The notes below the pieces were generated by a model. The model worked only from the letters and a program-made list of their open reading frames with translations. It was not told the DNA's origin and did no database searches. This document shows, in pieces, positions 1 to 7,252 of a stretch of DNA of 34,611 nt. The first letter of the stretch is position 1. The number at the start of each line of letters is the position of its first letter. Source of the DNA: Tissierella sp. (GTDB lineage Bacteria; Bacillota; Clostridia; Tissierellales; Tissierellaceae); NCBI GenBank assembly GCA_012735585.1, contig JAAYGX010000074.1, forward strand, positions 1 through 34,611, in the 5' to 3' direction. A program made the translations under genes and the position numbers.

Positions 1-546
1 CAATTAACTAACTCAAAACACCCTATAAAAAGTGTTAAAGATTTAGATGGTTTAAAGATTCGTGTAAGTCAAAGTCCCCTTCTAGTAACTCAATTTAGAG
101 CGATAAATGCAGGTGGAATTTCTGTACCATTTAGTGATTTATATTCATCACTACAAACAAAAACAGTTGATGGACAAGAAAATCCATATGGAAATATTGT
201 TACAAGAAAGTTCTATGAAGTGCAAGATTACATGACTATAAGTGATCATGGTTTTATGGGATATGCGTTTATTATGAATAAGGATAAGTTTGAATCATTA
301 CCAGCTGATTTACAAGAACTTGTAAAAGACGTTGCTAAAGAAGTAACTGCTTGGGAATGGGAGAAAACTATAGAATTAGACGAAGCTTATCTTAATGATT
401 TAAGAGAAACAGACATGATTATTGATGAATTTGATGAAGCTGCAAAAGCGGAATTTAAGGAAGCAACTCAGGCTGCGTATGATGAGTTCTTAGAAATGGA
501 AAATGGAAAAGAATTATTAGAATTAGTAGAAAAATATACAAAGTAA
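1..546 (+). CDS. dctP: TRAP transporter solute-binding protein DctP, C-terminal part (5' end outside window)
   Basis: The frame is open from base 1, giving the last 181 residues of a TRAP-type periplasmic/lipoprotein binding protein. The family pattern is clear: 'DLDGLKIRV' carries the conserved arginine that pairs with the substrate carboxylate, followed by 'SDLYSSLQTKTVDGQENP', the usual segment between the two lobes. The start, signal peptide and lipobox lie upstream of the window. The small permease subunit and large permease subunit follow at once, so this is the first gene of a dctPQM operon. Substrate is inferred from context to be a hexuronate or related sugar acid; the sequence alone does not prove it. 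Family assignment is firm. Confidence 0.93.
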   Translation, partial: QLTNSKHPIKSVKDLDGLKIRVSQSPLLVTQFRAINAGGISVPFSDLYSSLQTKTVDGQENPYGNIVTRKFYEVQDYMTISDHGFMGYAFIMNKDKFESLPADLQELVKDVAKEVTAWEWEKTIELDEAYLNDLRETDMIIDEFDEAAKAEFKEATQAAYDEFLEMENGKELLELVEKYTK

Positions 547-566
547 TTATTTTCCATATATCAGTA

Positions 567-589
567 GGGAGTCCGACTATCGGACTCCC
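567..589 (+). promoter_or_regulatory. Intercistronic hairpin between dctP and dctQ (TRAP 1)
   Basis: A perfect 9-bp stem (GGGAGTCCG / CGGACTCCC) with a 5-nt loop lies 20 bases after the dctP stop. It has no U-run, so it looks like an mRNA-stabilising or partial-attenuation hairpin rather than a full terminator. Such an element would keep binding protein in excess over the permease. The other two TRAP operons in the window have a hairpin at the same place. Confidence 0.7.
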
Positions 590-620
590 AAAAGTAGTAT
601 AAAGTGAAAGGATGGTACTT

Positions 621-1121
621 ATGAAAAAGTTTCTTAAGATATTGGATGTAACTGAAGATGTTATTGCATCTAGCTTGTTGATAATAACATCTTTTTTGGT
701 ATTTTTTCAAGCAATATTAAGATACCAGTTTAATTATTCTATATCCTGGTCAGAAGAAGTAGCAAGAATGATGATAGCTTGGTTTATATTTATAGGGAGC
801 AGTATTGCAGTTAGGGAAAATGCCCATGTTAATATGGATGCACTATCTTCTATATTGCGTGGAAAGATCAAAATATTTATAAGTATAATAGTAGAGATTA
901 TAAATATTGTATTTTGTATTATGATAATATTTGCTGGTATTAATATGATAAAAAATGCCATAAATTTAGGTTCAATGGCAACATCTATAAAAATACCACT
1001 ATACATACCTTATGCATCAGTACCTGTAGGAGTATCCTTAATGTTGATACGTTATGTAATGAGGTTTTTAGATACGGTAAAAGAACTATTTAAATTTGAT
1101 GATTTACAGGGAGAGGTGTAA
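621..1121 (+). CDS. dctQ: TRAP transporter small permease subunit DctQ
   Basis: The product is 166 residues with four hydrophobic segments, the size and topology of DctQ. 'NYSISWSEEVARMMIAWFIFIGSS' and the following 'NAHVNMD' match the family core. I place the start at the ATG at 621 because AAAGGA ends 8 bases before it; an in-frame ATG at 612 would put that ribosome binding site inside the gene. It follows dctP after the hairpin and is separated from dctM by only two bases. DctQ pairs with DctM in the membrane to use the sodium gradient for import. Confidence in family is high, in substrate low. Confidence 0.92.
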   Translation: MKKFLKILDVTEDVIASSLLIITSFLVFFQAILRYQFNYSISWSEEVARMMIAWFIFIGSSIAVRENAHVNMDALSSILRGKIKIFISIIVEIINIVFCIMIIFAGINMIKNAINLGSMATSIKIPLYIPYASVPVGVSLMLIRYVMRFLDTVKELFKFDDLQGEV

Positions 1122-1123
1122 TA

Positions 1124-2380
1124 ATGATATTATTGATATCCTTTTTAATTTTTCTGTTATTAGGTGTACCAATAGGGATAACCACTGGTTTATCCTCTAT
1201 TATAGCTATGTTCAACAACGGTTTAGGTTTAGATACTGCTGTTCAAAAGATGTTTTCCGGTGTAGATTCATTTAGTTTAATGGCTATTCCATTTTTTATT
1301 TTTGCTGGAGATATTATGTTAGAAGGGGGAGCCTCTAAGAAGCTAATCAATTTTGCTAATAAATTATTCGGTTGGATATCAGGTGGACTACCTATAACAG
1401 CTGTAATATCTTCCATGTTCTTTGCAGCATTATCAGGATCAAGTCCTGCAACTGTTGCGGGGATAGGTGGAGTCATGATTCCAAATCTAATTGAAAATAA
1501 ATATGATCGTAAGTTTACAGTAGGATTACTATGTGCTGCTGGATCATTGGGAATAATAATACCACCAAGTATTACTATGATGTCCTATGGTGTTGTTTCT
1601 GAACAATCTATCAGTGATTTATTTATTGCGGCTATACTACCTGGAATTTTTATAGGATTAACTCTAATAGGATATTGCTATATTTATTCTAAAATCAAGA
1701 AACACGAAAGGATGCCATTTCCATCTTTTAAAGAAGTGGTAGTAGCATTTGGAGAAGCTTTCTTCAGTATATTAATGCCTGTTATAGTACTAGGTAGTAT
1801 ATATAGTGGTATAGCAACACCTACGGAAGCGGCAGCTGTTTCTATAGTGTATAGTTTAGTAATTTCGCTTTTTATTTATAAAGAGATAGGCTTTAAAGAT
1901 ATATTTAGAATTGCTAGAAAATCAGTAGTAACTTCTGCTATGATAATGTTTGTAATAGCATGTTCAAAGATATTTAGCTGGTATTTAACCTTCCAACAAG
2001 TTCCACAAAAAGTTGCAGCAAGTGTTTTAGGTATAGGAAATTCACCTATTTTAATCATGCTTGCTATTAATGTCATACTACTATTTGTAGGTATGATTAT
2101 GGATTCAAGTGCTGCTGTACTTATTTTGACACCATTATTCCTTCCGATCATACAAGGTATAGGTATTAATCCGATACATTTTGGAGTGGTTATGATAGTG
2201 AACTTAGCTATTGGTATGCTATCTCCACCATTTGGACTTAACCTATTTGTAGCATCAGGTATAAGTAAAATGTCTCTATCAGAAGTAATAAGTGGCTGTA
2301 TACCGTTTATAGTATTGTTGATTGTAGACTTATTAATAATTACATTTGTTCCTCAATTATCCCTGCTTTTAATTGGATAG
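1124..2380 (+). CDS. dctM: TRAP transporter large permease subunit DctM
   Basis: The product is 418 residues and very hydrophobic throughout, with about 11-12 membrane segments. Family signatures are visible: 'IPFFIFAGDIMLEGG', 'SGSSPATVAGIGGVMIP', 'LGIIIPPS' and 'PTEAAA', plus the C-terminal repeat 'GMIMDSSAAVLILTPLFLPI' and 'LSPPFGLNLF'. It is the transport channel of the TRAP system whose binding protein and small subunit lie just upstream. The start ATG lies two bases after the dctQ stop, with GAGAGG upstream, so translation is probably coupled. A strong terminator follows, closing the operon. Confidence 0.95.
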   Translation: MILLISFLIFLLLGVPIGITTGLSSIIAMFNNGLGLDTAVQKMFSGVDSFSLMAIPFFIFAGDIMLEGGASKKLINFANKLFGWISGGLPITAVISSMFFAALSGSSPATVAGIGGVMIPNLIENKYDRKFTVGLLCAAGSLGIIIPPSITMMSYGVVSEQSISDLFIAAILPGIFIGLTLIGYCYIYSKIKKHERMPFPSFKEVVVAFGEAFFSILMPVIVLGSIYSGIATPTEAAAVSIVYSLVISLFIYKEIGFKDIFRIARKSVVTSAMIMFVIACSKIFSWYLTFQQVPQKVAASVLGIGNSPILIMLAINVILLFVGMIMDSSAAVLILTPLFLPIIQGIGINPIHFGVVMIVNLAIGMLSPPFGLNLFVASGISKMSLSEVISGCIPFIVLLIVDLLIITFVPQLSLLLIG

Positions 2381-2387
2381 TTTAAAA

Positions 2388-2438
2388 AAAAGAAACAGAA
2401 AACCTATAGTTGGGCTAAGGTTTTCTGTTTCTTTTATA
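2388..2438. terminator. Bidirectional rho-independent terminator
   Basis: A 17-bp perfect stem (2388-2404 with 2419-2435, outer bases A/T) encloses a 14-nt loop. There is an A-run on the left and a T-run on the right. It lies between the convergent dctM (+) and kdgK (-) genes, so it probably stops transcription from both sides. Confidence 0.93.
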
Positions 2439-2480
2439 TTGGGGGAAATAAAAAAATCTATATCAATATTATCTAATTAC

Positions 2481-3503
2481 TTATCTTTGAACTCTACCTG
2501 AAGCATCACCTTTTAAAAGATTTTCTACTTCAGCTACGGTTACCATGTTGAAATCACCATGGATTGTATGTTTTAATGCTGATGCAGCTACTCCGAATTC
2601 TAATGCATCTTTAAAGTTTTTACCTTCTAATAATCCGTAGATTACACCAGATGCAAAGGAGTCACCGCCACCAACTCTATCTACAATTCTTATGTCATAT
2701 TGTCTTGAGTGGTAAAATTCATTACCATCATAAGCACATGCGGACCAACCATTGTCAGATGCAGAATATGATTCTCTTAAGGAGCTGATTACATATTTGA
2801 ATCCAAATTTTTCTTTCATTTGTTTAAATATGCTTTCATATCCAGCTAGTTCTAATTCTCCAGAAGTTACATCTGTTTCACCAGGTTTAAATCCAAGAGT
2901 TAAGTGAGCATCTTCTTCATTACCTATACATACATCTACATATTGCATAAGATTGGACATTACTTTTTGTGCTTCTTCAGGAGTCCATAGATTTTTTCTA
3001 TAGTTTAAATCTACAGAAGTAGTTACTCCATGCCTTTTAGCAGCTTTTAAAGCTTCTTCAGTTAATTTAGCTGCTTTTTCTCCCAATGCAGGTGTAATTC
3101 CTGAGAAGTGGAACCATGCAGCATCTTTGAATATTTCATCAAAATCAAAATCAGAAATATCAGCCTCAGAAATAGATGAATGGGCTCTGTCATATACTAC
3201 TTTTGAAGGTCTCATTGAAGCGCCGGATTCTAAATAATATATACCAACTCTATCTCCACCTCTTGCGATATAATCATCATTAACACCATATCTTCTAAGG
3301 TGATTAATAGCTGCCTGACCTATTTCATTTTTAGGTAGTTTTGAAACAAAATATGAATCATAGCCATAATTTGATAATGAAACAGCTACATTTGCTTCAC
3401 CACCACCATATACTACATCGAATGAATCAGCTTGTACAAATCTTTCAAATCTTGGAGTTGATAGCCTAAGCATGATTTCTCCTAAAGTTACAACCTTTTT
3501 CAT
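2481..3503 (-). CDS. kdgK: 2-dehydro-3-deoxygluconokinase (KDG kinase), PfkB family, copy 1
   Basis: The protein phosphorylates 2-keto-3-deoxygluconate (KDG) to KDPG, the step before Eda. It is a 340-residue ribokinase/PfkB-fold protein: 'VTLGEIMLRLSTP' at the N-terminus, the substrate-side 'YGGGEANVAVSL' near residue 32-43, and the C-terminal signature 'DRVGGGDSFASG' with catalytic Asp281. The second glycine-rich position is GGGD rather than the commoner GAGD, which occurs in KDG kinases. The start codon overlaps the eda stop by one base (TAATG), so the two are translated together in the order eda-kdgK. A second, different kdgK lies at 5262. The 340-residue length is slightly above the usual 310-340. 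Confidence 0.93.
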   Translation of the reverse strand: MKKVVTLGEIMLRLSTPRFERFVQADSFDVVYGGGEANVAVSLSNYGYDSYFVSKLPKNEIGQAAINHLRRYGVNDDYIARGGDRVGIYYLESGASMRPSKVVYDRAHSSISEADISDFDFDEIFKDAAWFHFSGITPALGEKAAKLTEEALKAAKRHGVTTSVDLNYRKNLWTPEEAQKVMSNLMQYVDVCIGNEEDAHLTLGFKPGETDVTSGELELAGYESIFKQMKEKFGFKYVISSLRESYSASDNGWSACAYDGNEFYHSRQYDIRIVDRVGGGDSFASGVIYGLLEGKNFKDALEFGVAASALKHTIHGDFNMVTVAEVENLLKGDASGRVQR

Positions 3504-4156
3504 TAAACTGCCCCCTCTAAAGTTTTATTTTCATTTCTAGCTTCTTTTACTTTTTCTACAAATTCTTTTGCAGCATTCGTCATATCCTCACTACTACCTT
3601 TAGTAAGGTTTCCACCTACACCAACTGCTATACAACCATTTTTAATCCATTGATCCACATTATCAATACTTACTCCGCCAGTAGGCATCAATACTGCTTG
3701 AGGTAATGGTCCTTTAACAGCCTTTATAAATGATGGACCAAATGCACTACCTGGGAATACTTTGATTACGTCAGCTCCAGCCTGCATAGCCGTAATCATT
3801 TCAGTAATCGTCATACATCCAGGCATATAAGGAACTTGATATCTATTGCATAATTTTGCAGTTTCTAAATCAAATCCTGGACTTACAATGTATTTTGCAC
3901 CGGCTAATATAGCTATTCTAGCTGTTTCACTGTCTAATACTGTACCTGCACCTACTAATAATTTGTCGCCAAATTCCTTTGTAAGATCTTTTATTACATC
4001 ATCCGCTCCAGGCACTGTAAAAGTTATTTCTATAGAATCTACTCCACCTTCCATACAAGCTAGGGCAATGGTTTTAGCTTTTTCACTGTTTTCTGCTCTA
4101 ACAACAGCAACTACTCCCACTTCTTCTATACGTTGAAGTACTTCAAATTTTCTCAT
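3503..4156 (-). CDS. eda: KDPG/KHG aldolase (2-dehydro-3-deoxy-phosphogluconate aldolase)
   Basis: Eda splits KDPG into pyruvate and glyceraldehyde-3-phosphate, the last step for all uronates handled here. The 217-residue product has the class I aldolase landmarks: Glu43 in 'SIEITFTVPGA', the phosphate-loop region 'GAGTVLD', and Schiff-base Lys132 in 'ADVIKVFPGS'. I choose the ATG at 4156 because AAGGAGG lies 8 bases before it; the longer open frame to 4207 would run through the ribosome binding site and operator. It is the first gene of a two-gene operon with kdgK, divergent from the IclR regulator. A promoter (TTGCAA-17-TATAAT) and two tandem operator-like sites precede it. Confidence 0.95.
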   Translation of the reverse strand: MRKFEVLQRIEEVGVVAVVRAENSEKAKTIALACMEGGVDSIEITFTVPGADDVIKDLTKEFGDKLLVGAGTVLDSETARIAILAGAKYIVSPGFDLETAKLCNRYQVPYMPGCMTITEMITAMQAGADVIKVFPGSAFGPSFIKAVKGPLPQAVLMPTGGVSIDNVDQWIKNGCIAVGVGGNLTKGSSEDMTNAAKEFVEKVKEARNENKTLEGAV

Positions 4157-4178
4157 GGTATAAGCCTCCTTATAGATG

Positions 4179-4215
4179 GTTTCACATAATGAAACTACAT
4201 ATTGCATTGCGAAAC
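4179..4215. promoter_or_regulatory. Tandem operator-like sites in the eda leader
   Basis: Site 1 (4179-4195) is a 17-bp palindrome, GTTTCA-CATAA-TGAAAC. Site 2 (4199-4215) is ATATTGCATTGCGAAAC, with one clear GAAAC half. The sites repeat at a 20-bp interval, about two helical turns. Both lie just downstream of the predicted eda start site, where a bound repressor would block transcription. The adjacent IclR protein is the natural candidate. The same layout recurs at 5191-5227. Confidence 0.65.
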
Positions 4216-4227
4216 ACCTTGTATTAT

Positions 4228-4256
4228 ATTATAATAAATAATGAAAACATTTGCAA
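4228..4256 (-). promoter_or_regulatory. Sigma-A-type promoter of eda-kdgK
   Basis: Read on the minus strand there is TTGCAA, exactly 17 bases, then TATAAT (4233-4228), predicting a start near 4221. An ATAATGAAA copy (4238-4246) lies in the spacer, and two 17-bp operator-like sites lie just downstream of the predicted start. Confidence 0.8.
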
Positions 4257-4273
4257 TAGGAAATTTCATTATT
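4237..4273. promoter_or_regulatory. Inverted repeat in the divergent eda/iclR promoter region
   Basis: AATAATGAAA (4237-4246) and TTTCATTATT (4264-4273) form perfect 10-base arms 17 bases apart. The core ATAATGAAA also occurs in the palindrome at 4186-4194. One arm lies within the eda promoter spacer and the other near the -35 region of the iclR promoter, so one regulator could control both directions and itself. Confidence 0.5.
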
Positions 4274-4297
4274 TTAGATATTAGGTATAATTTGTGT

Positions 4298-4303
4298 TAT
4301 AAT
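4298..4303 (+). promoter_or_regulatory. Probable -10 element of the iclR gene
   Basis: TATAAT occurs 50 bases before the iclR start codon. No good -35 is seen 16-18 bases upstream (only TTAGAT-like sequence), so the promoter may be weak or regulated. Confidence 0.45.
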
Positions 4304-4352
4304 TTACAAAGTAAGAAAAATAAAGATCTAGTGATTTTAAGGGGAGAGAGAA

Positions 4353-5111
4353 ATGGAAATTGTACAATCTGTTGATAGAACATTATCTATTTTAGAACTA
4401 ATAGCGGACTATAATGAAGGTTTGGGGATTACAGAAATAAGTGAAAAGGTGGAGCTCCATAAAAGTACAGTCCACAGACTGTTGGGAACTTTGATCTATA
4501 AAGGATATGTAATACAAGATCAACAAACAAACAAATATAAGCTTACTACAAAGCTTTTTGAATTAGGAAATAAGGTAATAGAAGATATAGATATACTAAA
4601 AGCCTCTAAGGACTATACTAAAGCTTTAATGGAAAGTCTCAATGAAGTTGTCCATGTAGTCATTCGTGATAAATATGATATTGTGTATATCGATAAAGTT
4701 GAGGCAGATAATAATATAAGGATGGCATCAAAGGTTGGTAGAAGATCACCCCTATATTGTACCTCTGTAGGTAAGGCAATGCTTGCCTACATGGATGAAG
4801 AGGAAGTTAATAAAGTATGGAATAATAGCAACATTGTAAAGCTTACTGAAAAGACAATTACCGATTATAATATGTTTATCAAGGAATTGTCCAAAGTTAA
4901 ATTACAGGGCTATGCAGAAGATGACGAGGAAAATGAATTAGGAGTTCGATGTATAGGTGCTCCTGTGTTTAACTTCCGTGGTGAAGTAGAAGGTGCAATC
5001 AGTATTTCTGGACCTGCAATAAGAGTAACAAAGGACAGAATTGATGAAATTGCCAAAGAAGTTATAAAATATGCATATCTTATCTCAAAAGAGCTTGGTT
5101 ATAGAGGATAA
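4353..5111 (+). CDS. kdgR: IclR-family transcriptional regulator (KdgR-like)
   Basis: The product is 252 residues with the standard IclR layout. An N-terminal winged helix-turn-helix (about 1-70) includes 'GITEISEKVELHKSTVHRLLGTLIYKGYV'. A C-terminal effector domain (about 80-250) has the family motif 'VGRRSPLYCTSVGKAMLAYM' and 'EDDEENELGVRCIGAPVF'. IclR members named KdgR repress uronate genes and respond to KDG or KDPG. Here the gene sits between eda-kdgK and a second kdgK, and similar palindromes occur at both promoters. The assignment to KdgR function is therefore inferred from context. A ribosome binding site (GGGGAGAG) precedes the ATG. Confidence 0.85.
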   Translation: MEIVQSVDRTLSILELIADYNEGLGITEISEKVELHKSTVHRLLGTLIYKGYVIQDQQTNKYKLTTKLFELGNKVIEDIDILKASKDYTKALMESLNEVVHVVIRDKYDIVYIDKVEADNNIRMASKVGRRSPLYCTSVGKAMLAYMDEEEVNKVWNNSNIVKLTEKTITDYNMFIKELSKVKLQGYAEDDEENELGVRCIGAPVFNFRGEVEGAISISGPAIRVTKDRIDEIAKEVIKYAYLISKELGYRG

Positions 5112-5130
5112 ATAACCAAGCTCCTTTTTA
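5091..5130 (+). terminator. Rho-independent terminator after the IclR gene
   Basis: An 11-bp stem (GAGCTTGGTTA, 5091-5101, with TAACCAAGCTC, 5113-5123) is followed by CTTTTTA. The left arm lies within the last codons of the regulator gene. Confidence 0.9.
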
Positions 5131-5153
5131 ATAATATAATTTAAAATCAAAGG

Positions 5154-5182
5154 TTGCTTTTATTGGAAAGTTTATATAAAAT
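5154..5182 (+). promoter_or_regulatory. Probable promoter of the second kdgK
   Basis: TTGCTT, 17 bases, then TAAAAT (5177-5182), predicting a start near 5189, immediately before the tandem operator-like sites at 5191-5227. Confidence 0.6.
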
Positions 5183-5190
5183 AGAGTTGC

Positions 5191-5227
5191 ATTTCGTAAT
5201 ATGAAACAGCGGTTCAAGGTACGAAAC
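5191..5227. promoter_or_regulatory. Tandem operator-like sites upstream of the second kdgK
   Basis: Site A (5191-5207) is ATTTCGTAATATGAAAC and site B (5211-5227) is GGTTCAAGGTACGAAAC. Each is 17 bp with inverted TTTC/GAAA-type ends, and they repeat at 20 bp. The spacing, size and position just after the predicted transcription start match the pair in the eda leader, so both promoters probably answer to the same repressor. Confidence 0.65.
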
Positions 5228-5261
5228 AAAATAGGAGATATTCTCATAAGGGGGAAGATTG

Positions 5262-6218
5262 ATGGCCAAGATGGATGTAGTAACTTTTGGAGAAACCATG
5301 ATTCTATTTAATCCTGATAATAAGGGTGCATTGCGCTACGTACATACCTTTCATAAAAGTATAGCAGGGGCTGAATCAAATGTTGCTATTGCACTATCAC
5401 GATTAGGGAATTCTACTGGATGGTTTTCTAAACTAGGCGATGATGAATTTGGAAGATATGTAACTTCGATTATTAGAGGTGAAGGTGTAGATGTATCAAG
5501 AATAAAAATAGATAAAAATAATAATACTGGATTATTATTTAAGGAAAGGTTTGCACATGCCGATCCTAATATCTACTATTATAGAAAAGAATCAGCAGCC
5601 AGTCGCTTAAGTCCTGATGACATAGATGAAGGGTATATAAAAAACGCTAGGATTTTACATGTTACAGGAATTACCCCAGCTCTTTCTGAAAAGACAAGGA
5701 AAGCTACTATTGAAGCTATAAGGATTGCCAAGGAAAATGGTGTACTGGTATCTTTTGACCCAAATATTCGTTTGAAACTTTGGGGGGTAGAGGAAGCAAG
5801 ACCTGTATTATTGGAAATAGCAAAATATGCTGATATCATATTTCCAGGAATAGATGAAGTGAGGATGCTCTTAAGTTTAGAAGACCCAGAAGAAATAGCT
5901 AAGCATTTTTTAGACTTGGGAGTTGGCAAGGTAGCAGTTAAGTTGGGGAAAAAAGGATGTTTTGTAACAGATGGAAAAGAAAATATCTATGTAAATGGCT
6001 ATGCTGTTGAAAAAATGGAAGATAGCGTAGGAGCAGGGGATGGTTTTGCAGCAGGGTTTTTAGCTGGAATATTAAGAAATCTTCCTCTAAAAGAGTGTGG
6101 AGAATGGGCAAATGGAGTAGGTGCTATGGCTGTATTAGTCCATGGAGATATGGAAGGCTTTCCCACATTGCGTCAGTTGATGGAGTTTATTGGTAGGAAG
6201 GATAGAGTGGATAGGTGA
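5262..6218 (+). CDS. kdgK: PfkB-family sugar kinase, probable KDG kinase, copy 2
   Basis: A 318-residue ribokinase-fold kinase with 'VTFGETMILFNP' at the start, 'AGAESNVAIALSRLG' (about 34-48), 'VSFDPNIRLKLW' and the closing signature 'EDSVGAGDGFAAG' with catalytic Asp260. These match 2-keto-3-deoxygluconate kinases. It differs clearly from the kinase at 2481, so it is not a recent duplicate; it might prefer another keto-deoxy acid. I choose the ATG at 5262, 7 bases after GGGGG, over a TTG directly before it. It is monocistronic and appears to share its operator type with eda-kdgK, which supports a role in KDG metabolism. Confidence 0.86.
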   Translation: MAKMDVVTFGETMILFNPDNKGALRYVHTFHKSIAGAESNVAIALSRLGNSTGWFSKLGDDEFGRYVTSIIRGEGVDVSRIKIDKNNNTGLLFKERFAHADPNIYYYRKESAASRLSPDDIDEGYIKNARILHVTGITPALSEKTRKATIEAIRIAKENGVLVSFDPNIRLKLWGVEEARPVLLEIAKYADIIFPGIDEVRMLLSLEDPEEIAKHFLDLGVGKVAVKLGKKGCFVTDGKENIYVNGYAVEKMEDSVGAGDGFAAGFLAGILRNLPLKECGEWANGVGAMAVLVHGDMEGFPTLRQLMEFIGRKDRVDR

Positions 6219-6287
6219 ATGGAGAAGAGTTGATAAAAGTAGGATTAGTTGCTGAAATAGTACCAACCGTAAAACATTGAAATATGA

Positions 6288-6316
6288 TTGACAATCTAAA
6301 AGATTTGAAATAAAAT
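6288..6316 (+). promoter_or_regulatory. Consensus promoter of the GntR regulator gene
   Basis: A perfect -35 TTGACA (6288-6293), 17 bases, then TAAAAT (6311-6316). It lies 49 bases before the GntR start and is the closest match to consensus in the window. Confidence 0.82.
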
Positions 6317-6364
6317 AAACACAGTTATCATATCTTAAGAAAATGGGTATGAAAGAAAGGGATA

Positions 6365-7033
6365 ATGATGAGTAGATTGTTAAAAGACGATAAGGTATCT
6401 AATGCTTATAAATATATAAAGGATAAAATTGTGAGTGGAGAATATCCTCCTTTAAAGGATATTTCAGATGTAGAGTTGCAAGAGGAGTTGGGAATGAGTA
6501 GAACTCCGATTCGAGAGGCAATTCAAAGATTAGAGAAAGATTACTTTGTTATGGTTTACCCACGAAAGGGTACTTTAGTTAGGGAATTGGATTATGATCT
6601 AGTGAATGCAATATATCAAGTTCGCTTGCTAAATGAACCATATATGGCGGTGCAGAGTTATAATCAATTAGAGCCCGAATGGCTTCAAATGATGTACGAT
6701 GCATTTAAGAGCCCGCCAAAATTTCAAAGTCATAATGATTATGTGAATTATTACACCAGTTTAGATAATGATTTGCACAATAACATTATTTCTAATTCTC
6801 ATAATAGTTTTTTAAAGGAATTGTTGAATGTAATATCTGATCATATCCATAGAATCCGTATTCATAGTACAAAAGCTAACGAAAATTATACAGCTTCTAT
6901 TGAGGAACATATAAGAATATTAGATGCAATGTTACGTAAAGATGAAAAGGCTATATTAGATGCTTACGAGAAACATATCCATAGTTCATGGGATGATGCA
7001 ATAGAATCTATTTTTCCAAAGAAAAAATTATAA
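6365..7033 (+). CDS. GntR-family transcriptional regulator, FCD domain
   Basis: The product is 222 residues. An N-terminal winged helix (about 10-75) contains 'SDVELQEELGMSRTPIREAIQRLE', the standard GntR helix-turn-helix. The C-terminal all-helical FCD domain (about 80-220) has acidic and histidine residues placed as metal ligands ('LDNDLHNN', 'ISDHIHRIRIHS', 'EEHIRILDAM'). FCD regulators commonly bind sugar acids; UxuR/ExuR of E. coli are of this type. It sits directly upstream of uxaB-uxaA-uxuA-uxuB, and a cluster of CTGATAT half-sites lies in between. I infer it controls that operon. Two adjacent ATGs (6365, 6368) are both possible starts. A terminator follows. Confidence 0.88.
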   Translation: MMSRLLKDDKVSNAYKYIKDKIVSGEYPPLKDISDVELQEELGMSRTPIREAIQRLEKDYFVMVYPRKGTLVRELDYDLVNAIYQVRLLNEPYMAVQSYNQLEPEWLQMMYDAFKSPPKFQSHNDYVNYYTSLDNDLHNNIISNSHNSFLKELLNVISDHIHRIRIHSTKANENYTASIEEHIRILDAMLRKDEKAILDAYEKHIHSSWDDAIESIFPKKKL

Positions 7034-7042
7034 TAATTAAGT

Positions 7043-7090
7043 AAAACTGTTTAGAATAAATATTTAAAATTCTGAACAGTTTTTGTTTAA
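7043..7090 (+). terminator. Rho-independent terminator after the GntR gene
   Basis: A 15-bp stem (7043-7057 with 7069-7084, one T-G wobble) is followed by a T-rich tail (TTTTTGTTT). Confidence 0.88.
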
Positions 7091-7142
7091 AGATAATTAA
7101 TATAACGGCTTGATTTTTTTTAAAAAATAGTATATCTTGTAA

Positions 7143-7175
7143 TCATACTGATATTTATCTGATATATCAGTATGA
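7143..7175. promoter_or_regulatory. Clustered operator upstream of uxaB (CTGATAT half-sites)
   Basis: Three copies of CTGATAT lie in 23 bases: direct copies at 7148-7154 and 7159-7165 (11-bp step, one helical turn) and an inverted copy at 7164-7170. The last two make the palindrome CTGATATATCAG, and the outer two belong to perfect 12-base arms (7143-7154 and 7164-7175). It follows a possible TTGATT-17-TATCTT promoter (7110-7138), so a bound protein would act near the start site. The adjacent GntR protein is the likely binder. Confidence 0.6.
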
Positions 7176-7252
7176 ATATGGTTATGATTATATAAGTTTA
7201 TACAATTTTTTATATATAAAGTATATTCAAAAAATAAGATGGAGTTGATAAA

